DNA from: Marininema mesophilum
GTDB lineage: Bacteria; Bacillota; Bacilli; Thermoactinomycetales; DSM-45169
Reading direction: 5' to 3'
Assembly (NCBI RefSeq): GCF_900106775.1
Contig: NZ_FNNQ01000001.1
Location: forward strand, 310,001 to 374,000
Length of the DNA stretch: 64,000 nucleotides
Shown here: positions 58,474-64,000 of the stretch, piece by piece
How positions within the stretch are numbered: position 1 is the first letter of the stretch
How the letters are laid out: the number at the start of each line of letters is the position of its first letter
Translations under genes and position numbers: made by a program
Notes under the pieces: model-generated
What the model saw: the letters and a program-made list of their open reading frames with translations, nothing else
Told to the model about the DNA's origin: nothing
Databases searched by the model: none

Positions 58474-59616
58474 TTAGTCCGTAAACAATAGATCTGTACC
58501 GCGACGCATCGAGACATTAAGTACAAGTCCTGCCGCTACTAACTGTGTTAGGAGAGAGCTTCCCCCATAACTGATATAGGGTAAGGGCAGCCCTGTTACA
58601 GGTAACATGCCAACCGACATCCCGATATTCTGGAACACCTGGAAAACAACCATCCCCACGACCCCTGTTACAATCAGGGTACCAAAACGATCTTCACAGT
58701 GTACAGCGACTCTCATCATCCGATAAACGAGAAAAATAAACAGACAAAGGAGAATCGCTCCACCTAAAAAGCCCCACTCTTCAGCAAAAACAGCAAAAAT
58801 AAAATCGTTATGGGGTTCAGGAATCCATCGCCCTTGAGCCTGGGTACCATGATGAAATCCTTTTCCCATCAATTCACCGGACCCTACAGCAATCATGGAT
58901 TGTGTCAATTGATAGCCTGTCCCACTGGGATCCAATGCAGGATTGACAAAGGTACTAATTCGTTGAATCTGATGCTCTGCAAGAATTACATGGAGCAGGG
59001 GGCTATTTGTTAAATAGAGGACAAAAACACTAGCTACCAAAACACCAACGATCGCTAGGACAGTGATCACGGTACGCCAATAGAGTCCCCCCACCAATAA
59101 AATACTACCAAGTATTCCAACCAGAACGAGGGAAGTTCCTAAGTCTGGTTGTTTTAAGATAATGAGAAAAGGAACGGCAAAGAGAAGGAGCATCTTCCAT
59201 ACATCACGAGCGTATACAGGAGTCGTTCTTACCTCTGCGAGAAACTTAGCAACCAGGATAATCAGGATAACCTTCATAAACTCCGAAGGTTGAAACTGAA
59301 AACCTCCGACTCGAATCCACTGCTGAACCCCTTTCACCGTGACTCCAATCCCCGGAATCATGACTAATAGAAGAAGAAAGAGACCCACACCATAAAGCAC
59401 GTAAACAAACCGCCCATGAGCCAAGAGACGATAGTCAAACAGGAGTGTGGCTATCATAAGTAGAATACTTGTTATGTACCAGGAGATTTGTTTTTCAAAA
59501 AAAATGGGGTTGGTAGAGTAAGTCGCCCCTGAAATGGCAATCATGCTGACACCAGCTAACATCAAAATCAGCATGATCATGAGAAAGTCTAATTGCCGAA
59601 TCATCCGGCTGATTTT
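58474..59616 (-). CDS. rodA: RodA-like SEDS peptidoglycan glycosyltransferase
   Basis: A 380-residue SEDS membrane protein with about 10 helices. The family pattern includes the large outer loop with WIRVGGFQFQPSEFMKVILII near residue 120 and MLPVTGLPLPYISYGGSSLL near the end. With a partner class B PBP it polymerises glycan strands during elongation. The start is uncertain: the ATG at 59616 lacks a good ribosome site and the frame is open up to 59664. It is divergent from a second SEDS gene. Confidence 0.88.
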   Translation of the reverse strand, partial: KISRMIRQLDFLMIMLILMLAGVSMIAISGATYSTNPIFFEKQISWYITSILLMIATLLFDYRLLAHGRFVYVLYGVGLFLLLLVMIPGIGVTVKGVQQWIRVGGFQFQPSEFMKVILIILVAKFLAEVRTTPVYARDVWKMLLLFAVPFLIILKQPDLGTSLVLVGILGSILLVGGLYWRTVITVLAIVGVLVASVFVLYLTNSPLLHVILAEHQIQRISTFVNPALDPSGTGYQLTQSMIAVGSGELMGKGFHHGTQAQGRWIPEPHNDFIFAVFAEEWGFLGGAILLCLFIFLVYRMMRVAVHCEDRFGTLIVTGVVGMVVFQVFQNIGMSVGMLPVTGLPLPYISYGGSSLLTQLVAAGLVLNVSMRRGTDLLFTD

Positions 59617-59752
59617 CATGTAATGAACACCCGCTTCTTGCAGACTCATTTTTCGATGTGACAAACGTCTACCAAACAGTATACCGCAACCGATAGAGCG
59701 GATAAAAGAGGGTTTTACCCATTAAACTTTTGTGATGAAGGAGATAAGGAAC

Positions 59753-60925
59753 GTGCGTGGTAAACCAGACTTTTGGATGATGCTAATCATCTTTCTTTTG
59801 ACAGGCTTTGGCCTGGTTATGGTTTTCAGCTCTAGCTACTATGATGGACTCACGAAGCATGCAGATAGTTACTATTTCTTCAAAAAGCAATTATCCTGGA
59901 GCGTGATTGCTCTTATCCTCTTTTTCGTCATAGCCAATGTCCCCTACACTTTTTATCAAAAAAAAGTAGGGCTGATCCTACTTGGGAGTTTATTCCTGCT
60001 TCTTCTTGTCTACATACCAGGTATTAGTGATCATTTAAATGGAGCCAGCCGTTGGATACGAATCGGACCTGTCGGCTTTCAGCCATCTGAACTGGCGAAG
60101 ATTGCTGCGATTATCTATACAGCCGCGATAATGACAAAAAAACAAAGCCACCTTCACAACTTTAAACGAGGTCTATTGCCACCCTTTATCATACTTGGGC
60201 TATTCTCAGCTTTGATCGTGAGCGAGCCTCATTTTAGTTCGATGGTCATTCTACTTGTCTCTTGTATGACGGTTATGTTCATAGCAGGAGCAAGAATGAA
60301 ACATTTATTATTACTCCTTAGTACGGGTATTCCGGTTCTCGTTTATATCATGCTGATGGAACCTTATCGGCTCAAAAGGTGGTCCGCAGTATTTGACCCT
60401 TGGCAGAACCCAACTTCGGGTGGCTTCCAAATTATCCAATCCCTCTTTGCCATTGGACCAGGGGGCTTGATGGGTAAAGGGCTGGGCAATAGTATCCAAA
60501 AGCTTGCTTATCTCCCTATGGCTCAAACGGATTTTATCTTCTCCATCATTGCTGAAGAGCTAGGTTTTATCGGTGGTGTTGTACTCATCGCACTCTATAT
60601 CGCGTTCATTTTACGTGGAATCCGCATTGCTGTCCGTGCTCCCGATTTATTTGGTCATTTGCTGGGGATTGGAATCGTCACCATGTTTGCTATCCAAACC
60701 CTGTTCAACTTAGGGGTTGTTACAGCTATGCTACCTGTCACTGGAATCCCGCTACCCTTCATCAGCTATGGAGGGACCTCCCTTGTTATCTGTATGATGG
60801 CTGCCGGGATTCTCATGAACATCTCTCGTTATCAAACGACACCCTCTTCTCAAAAGCAAACCTCACCAACCAATCGCTCCAATCGGAAGCGACCTCAACT
60901 GGTAACATTCAATTTTAAAGGGTAA
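59753..60925 (+). CDS. FtsW/SpoVE-like SEDS protein
   Basis: A 390-residue SEDS protein with about 10 helices: DFWMMLIIFLLTGFGLVMVFSSSYYDG at the start, SRWIRIGPVGFQPSELAKIAAII in the large loop, and AMLPVTGIPLPFISYGGTSL near the end, followed by a Ser/Gln/Arg-rich tail of 30 residues. The N-terminal FSSSYYDG resembles FtsW and SpoVE more than RodA; a sporulation-specific role is possible but not shown. GTG start nine bases after AAGGAG. Confidence 0.85.
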   Translation: MRGKPDFWMMLIIFLLTGFGLVMVFSSSYYDGLTKHADSYYFFKKQLSWSVIALILFFVIANVPYTFYQKKVGLILLGSLFLLLLVYIPGISDHLNGASRWIRIGPVGFQPSELAKIAAIIYTAAIMTKKQSHLHNFKRGLLPPFIILGLFSALIVSEPHFSSMVILLVSCMTVMFIAGARMKHLLLLLSTGIPVLVYIMLMEPYRLKRWSAVFDPWQNPTSGGFQIIQSLFAIGPGGLMGKGLGNSIQKLAYLPMAQTDFIFSIIAEELGFIGGVVLIALYIAFILRGIRIAVRAPDLFGHLLGIGIVTMFAIQTLFNLGVVTAMLPVTGIPLPFISYGGTSLVICMMAAGILMNISRYQTTPSSQKQTSPTNRSNRKRPQLVTFNFKG

Positions 60926-60950
60926 CAAAAGCCCCCTATAACGTCTAAAC

Positions 60951-60986
60951 AACTTGAGCCCGGTGATTCCACCGGGCTCAAGTTGT
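60951..60986. terminator. Terminator between the SEDS and thiamine genes
   Basis: AACTTGAGCCCGGTG and CACCGGGCTCAAGTT form a perfect 15-bp stem with a 5-base loop; T runs are weak on both sides. Confidence 0.7.
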
Positions 60987-61001
60987 ATCATGGACCTCTT
61001 T

Positions 61002-61769
61002 TTAATTGATCGTTAAACCTTCGGTTGGACTACTGGCCATCGCTGTCTCTTTCTTAGGGATTCTACCGGCGAGATGGGCTAAACGCCCCGCTTCCACCGC
61101 TAACCGCATCCCACGAGCCATCGCGACAGGATCGCCAGCATGGGCAACAGCGCTGTTTAACAACACCCCATCTGCACCCATTTCCATAGCTAAGGTAGCA
61201 TCCGAGGGAGCGCCAATCCCGGCATCAATAATGACAGGTACCGATGCATCCTGGATGATAAAGGAGAGATAGAGGGGATTAATCAGCCCTTGACCCGACC
61301 CGATCGGCGAAGCACCTGGCATGATTGCATGGGCACCAACCTCCTGAAGTCTTCTAGCCAATACAGGATCGTCCCCGGTATAGGGGAGCACGATAAAATC
61401 CTCTTCTACGAGTCGGCGAGTCGCTTCCAAGGTAGCCATCGGATCAGGCAGTAGCCTTTCTTCATCGCCAATGACCTCTACCTTCACCATATCGCAAAGC
61501 CCTGACCCACGCGCAAGTCGAGCCAGCCGCACAGCTTCCTCAGCAGAACGAGCACCAGCGGTATTAGGTAACAAACGGTATCGCTTCAAATCCAATTTAT
61601 CAAGAAATGATTCTTCGGTTGGGCGATCCAGTTCTAAACGCTGAAGAGCAAAGGTAAGTACTTCCGTCCCAGACTCTTGCACCGCTCGATATTGTACATC
61701 GAGTGATGGATATTTACCTGTCCCAAGGAATAGCCGGGACTGAAAACGATAGGGGCCAATGGTTAGCAT
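61002..61769 (-). CDS. thiG: ThiG, thiazole synthase
   Basis: A 255-residue TIM-barrel enzyme that joins deoxyxylulose phosphate, dehydroglycine and ThiS-thiocarboxylate into thiazole phosphate. The Schiff-base Lys is in DMVKVEVIGD near residue 97, and the phosphate-binding GIGAPSDATLAMEMGADGVLLNSAVA lies near the end. Its start is three bases after the thiS stop. Confidence 0.95.
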   Translation of the reverse strand: MLTIGPYRFQSRLFLGTGKYPSLDVQYRAVQESGTEVLTFALQRLELDRPTEESFLDKLDLKRYRLLPNTAGARSAEEAVRLARLARGSGLCDMVKVEVIGDEERLLPDPMATLEATRRLVEEDFIVLPYTGDDPVLARRLQEVGAHAIMPGASPIGSGQGLINPLYLSFIIQDASVPVIIDAGIGAPSDATLAMEMGADGVLLNSAVAHAGDPVAMARGMRLAVEAGRLAHLAGRIPKKETAMASSPTEGLTIN

Positions 61770-61771
61770 CC

Positions 61772-61975
61772 TTATCCTCCTCCTACGAATTGAACGACTT
61801 CCAATTGATCTCCGTCTGCCAGGAGTGTACCCTGATGATCCTCTCGCTGTAGGACAGCTCCATTTCGCTCCACCATGACGAGTTTTTCCTGTAAACCTAG
61901 GTTCATAAGTAACTCACCTACTGTCTTTACTCCCTGCGGCAAGCTGTGAACTTTTCCATTTAAGCGCACTTCCAT
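61772..61975 (-). CDS. thiS: ThiS, sulfur-carrier protein
   Basis: A 67-residue ubiquitin-fold protein ending in the GGG tail that carries thiocarboxylate sulfur to ThiG. The start at ATG follows AGGGGAGTCGAAG. Seven upstream codons of open frame are rejected. It sits between thiO and thiG. ThiF, which activates ThiS, is not in the window. Confidence 0.93.
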   Translation of the reverse strand: MEVRLNGKVHSLPQGVKTVGELLMNLGLQEKLVMVERNGAVLQREDHQGTLLADGDQLEVVQFVGGG

Positions 61976-61992
61976 CTTCGACTCCCCTTCCC

Positions 61993-63102
61993 TCATACAC
62001 CCACTGTGACTCGACTTGGGGAAAAGGGTTCCAAAAGTGGTGTCTGCTCCCCAACAATCAAGTCAGCTAACAATTTCCCCGTAATTGCAGACAAGAGAAT
62101 TCCATTACGAAAGTGTCCGCCAGCCACATAAAGATTGGCCGTGGTCTCTGTGGCACCTAAGTATGGAAGACCATCAGGAGTTCCTGGTCTTAGTCCCGAC
62201 CAAGCGCGTAACCACTCCGCATCTTCCAACTCGGGAACCCAGTCTCGTGCAGCCTCTGTCAATGCTCTTATAGCACCGAGCGTAACCCCCGGATTAAATT
62301 CTCGTTTCTCTGTCGCACCAACAATCACCTGCCCATCCGCCTTAGGAACTAGGTAACAGTTAGAATTAAATAATGTCCTTTTAAATAAGGGCTTTCGTGG
62401 ACGAAGAGCCAGCGACTCTCCCTTGACCGGAATAACTGGTAGGTGATCTCCTACCATCTCTAACAAAGACCCATTCCAGGCCCCGGCCGCTGCTACCACT
62501 CCTTCAGGCCGATAGATTCCAGCTGTTGTGTCGAGGGAGATGATGCGGCCTCTCTCTACTCTACATCCTCGTACCTCGACTCCCTCTACTATCCTAACCC
62601 CTCCTAACAGAGCTCCTCGAGCAAAGGCTTGGGTCAATCGAGGGGCTGAAACCTGTCCATCCTGCGGTAAATAGAGCGCTCCAGTCACCTTTTCTGACAG
62701 CTGCGGTTCTAATTGCTTCGCCTGGGTAGCAGTTAACCATTCTGCCTTTTCCCCTAAACGACGTTGCCACCTTTCCCGCGCACGGAGTTTTTCTGCCTCT
62801 TGCTCTGTCCCAGCAATTCGGAGTAATCCCGCTTGATTCCACTCAATATCGATCCCTGTCTCTGTCCGCAATTGCTCCTGCAAATGGGGAAAGAGGTTAC
62901 GACTCGCTAAACAAAGGTCTACCATGGGTCCTGGGTGCTCCATTTCAACTTGTGCACCGAGCATTCCCGCCGCAGCTCCCGAGGCATGCGCTCCAATCCG
63001 ATCTCGTTCCAAGAGCGTAACCCGAACGCCTTTTTGCACTAAATACCATGCAATGGAACAACCGATTACACCGCCTCCGATCACTACTACTCCATCATTC
63101 AT
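61993..63102 (-). CDS. thiO: ThiO, glycine oxidase
   Basis: A 369-residue flavoprotein of the DAO family: the FAD-binding VVVIGGGVIGCSIAWYL at the N-terminus, RDRIGAHASGAAAGM, and the C-terminal GLRPGTPDGLPYLG and GGHFRNGILLS. It oxidises glycine to the dehydroglycine used by ThiG. Start ATG follows GGGAGGGATT; it overlaps tenI by eight bases. Confidence 0.95.
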   Translation of the reverse strand: MNDGVVVIGGGVIGCSIAWYLVQKGVRVTLLERDRIGAHASGAAAGMLGAQVEMEHPGPMVDLCLASRNLFPHLQEQLRTETGIDIEWNQAGLLRIAGTEQEAEKLRARERWQRRLGEKAEWLTATQAKQLEPQLSEKVTGALYLPQDGQVSAPRLTQAFARGALLGGVRIVEGVEVRGCRVERGRIISLDTTAGIYRPEGVVAAAGAWNGSLLEMVGDHLPVIPVKGESLALRPRKPLFKRTLFNSNCYLVPKADGQVIVGATEKREFNPGVTLGAIRALTEAARDWVPELEDAEWLRAWSGLRPGTPDGLPYLGATETTANLYVAGGHFRNGILLSAITGKLLADLIVGEQTPLLEPFSPSRVTVGV

Positions 63103-63781
63103 CCACAATCCCTCCCCATGCCTCACCAAGGCGAATGTTCAATTTTTTCGCAGCTGTTTCAGGGGATGTGGCTGTGGCTATCGCTGAGATGACAGCAACT
63201 CCTGCACAACCCGTTGTAGCTAAGGTACTGGCATTCGCTGCGGATATTCCTCCAATCGCGATCACTGGCAAGTCAACCGATTGACAAACCGCTTGTAATG
63301 CTACAGTCCCTCGCGGCGCTTTACCTGGTTTTGAACCCGTCGAAAATACATGACCAAAATATAGGTAGTCTGCTCCCTCCTGCGCTTTCCGGCGTGCTGC
63401 GGTTACCGAATGGACAGAACAACCGATCACTGTTGAATGACCGAAGTTGGCTCGAATGTCTCCTGGAGCGGGTCCCTCTTCTGGCAAATGCACCCCCACC
63501 CCTAGCTCCATTGCTACACGGGGAGAACCATTGATCACTAGTTTCTCTCGGGGCACGCCCGCTTCATGAATGAGCCGCCCTGCCCAGTAGAGTACCTGTT
63601 TAAATTCCTGTCCTTTATACCGAAGGTGAACGACAGATAACCAAGGGTGAACCACTCGACAAACATGAAGCCACTCCACACTTTTCCTCTCTGGAGTAAC
63701 AACCAAATGAAGTTGTGGAGAAGGAAATAAAAAACCGGCATCCGAGGGGATGCCGGTCCGTTCGCTCCTAAATCTATGCAC
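63095..63781 (-). CDS. tenI: TenI/ThiE-family thiazole tautomerase
   Basis: A TIM-barrel protein of the ThiE/TenI fold. TenI-like signals are LHLVVTPER, VHLRYKGQEF, LVINGSPRVAMELGVGVHLPEEG, GCSVHSVTAA and LYFGHVF followed by PVIAIGGISAAN, closer to B. subtilis TenI than to ThiE. It would aromatise the ThiG product. The start is unclear: the first strand QLHLVVT requires a start upstream of the only nearby candidate (TTG at 63706, no ribosome site), so I place it at GTG 63781, seven bases after GGGGAG. That puts the riboswitch terminator inside the coding frame. Confidence 0.8.
   Translation of the reverse strand: MHRFRSERTGIPSDAGFLFPSPQLHLVVTPERKSVEWLHVCRVVHPWLSVVHLRYKGQEFKQVLYWAGRLIHEAGVPREKLVINGSPRVAMELGVGVHLPEEGPAPGDIRANFGHSTVIGCSVHSVTAARRKAQEGADYLYFGHVFSTGSKPGKAPRGTVALQAVCQSVDLPVIAIGGISAANASTLATTGCAGVAVISAIATATSPETAAKKLNIRLGEAWGGIVDE
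63728..63760 (-). terminator. TPP riboswitch expression-platform terminator
   Basis: On the minus strand ACCGGCATCC and GGATGCCGGT form a 10-bp stem with a 4-base loop, followed by TTTTTT. It is the off-state terminator of the thi operon. Confidence 0.88.
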
Positions 63782-63788
63782 GGTACCA

Positions 63789-63880
63789 CTCCCCACTTTC
63801 TTCCGCTGGTATCAACCAGTTCAAGTTCAAAGGGTTAAGGCCTCGCCTCTCTCAGCATCCATCGATGCACCCCTAGTGGA
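63789..63880 (-). promoter_or_regulatory. TPP (THI-box) riboswitch
   Basis: On the minus strand the conserved elements appear in order: ACTAGGGGTGC, the CTGAGAGAGG pyrimidine-sensing element, CCTTTGAACCTGA and CTGGTTGATACCAGCG, with P1 closed by CCACT/AGTGG. When thiamine pyrophosphate binds, the terminator at 63728 should form and shut down tenI-thiO-thiS-thiG. Confidence 0.95.
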
Positions 63881-63910
63881 AAATAACAAGTATAAATTTT
63901 GGTTACTCCT

Positions 63911-63940
63911 ATTTTATCAACTTGCTAAAGAGATGGTCAA
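63911..63940 (-). promoter_or_regulatory. Promoter of the thiamine operon
   Basis: Minus-strand TTGACC (63940-63935) and TAAAAT (63916-63911) with an 18-base spacer, about 30 bases before the TPP aptamer. Confidence 0.75.
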
Positions 63941-64000
63941 GTAAAAGGAGGCCTACGTAGCCCCTTAATACAATCGGGGCTGAGGGACTTCCACCTTCAC

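Noticed and set aside
1..64000. CRISPR arrays, insertion sequences, prophage genes
   Set aside because: No regularly spaced repeats, transposase, integrase or phage structural genes are visible.

Overview
The window is chromosomal DNA from a low- to mid-GC, spore-forming Gram-positive bacterium of the Bacilli. Evidence includes comG competence genes, an alpha/beta small acid-soluble spore protein, YhcN and YjcZ-like sporulation proteins, a Bce-type peptide-detoxification module, DivIVA/GpsB and SpoVE/RodA/FtsW proteins, sigma-A promoters and strong AGGAGG ribosome sites. Gene content and codon style suggest the Thermoactinomycetaceae or a close relative, but this is inference without a database search. 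I see no prophage, insertion sequence or CRISPR array.

Layout. 1-11 kb: comGB (cut by the left edge) and comGA, a methyltransferase, tRNA-Gln, a metallophosphoesterase, a glycolipid glycosyltransferase, a TerC protein, pterin dehydratase, RocB, the ThiI/NifS-type thiolation pair and a DinB protein. 11.2-12.9 kb: an AzgA-type purine permease behind a structured leader with its own promoter and terminator. 13.1-27.4 kb: a 14-kb minus-strand operon for a bacterial microcompartment (BMC) of unusual content. 27.6-34.3 kb: a DUF2294-like gene, an ETX/MTX2-type pore-forming protein, a cold-shock protein, a SASP, a TetR-regulated ABC exporter and a YjcZ-like microprotein. 34.3-38.9 kb: a BceRS-BceAB module. 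39-49.7 kb: MFS transporter, QueF, NagAB, a fatty-acid oxidation pair, a CBS/ACT protein, an O-methyltransferase, a GNAT and tRNA-Gly(CCC). 49.9-60.9 kb: an OppA lipoprotein, two cytosolic-looking cell-wall peptide hydrolases, a GpsB-like protein, sporulation and membrane proteins, a Na+/H+ antiporter and two SEDS proteins. 61-64 kb: a thiamine operon (tenI-thiO-thiS-thiG) behind a TPP riboswitch.

The outstanding system is the BMC operon. In transcription order it encodes a xanthine/urate-type permease, an allantoinase/dihydropyrimidinase, an isochorismatase-type amidase, UbiX and UbiD, a BMC-H shell protein, an unassigned scaffold-like protein, two more BMC-H proteins (one with a long tail), a flavoprotein-like protein, a BMC-P vertex protein, adenine deaminase, a cyclase-family hydrolase, a DUF1989 protein, an M20 amidohydrolase and a deoxyadenosine deaminase-like amidohydrolase. 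It lacks the aldehyde dehydrogenase, alcohol dehydrogenase and phosphotransacylase core of classical metabolosomes, and no regulator gene is present. The gene set points to breakdown of a purine- or pyrimidine-derived N-heterocycle by ring opening, deamination, carbamoyl hydrolysis and prenyl-FMN-dependent decarboxylation. Control probably lies in a 165-nt leader ending in a 20-bp perfect terminator hairpin. From memory, similar loci have been catalogued as BMCs of unknown function; substrate and encapsulated reaction are inferred here, not shown.
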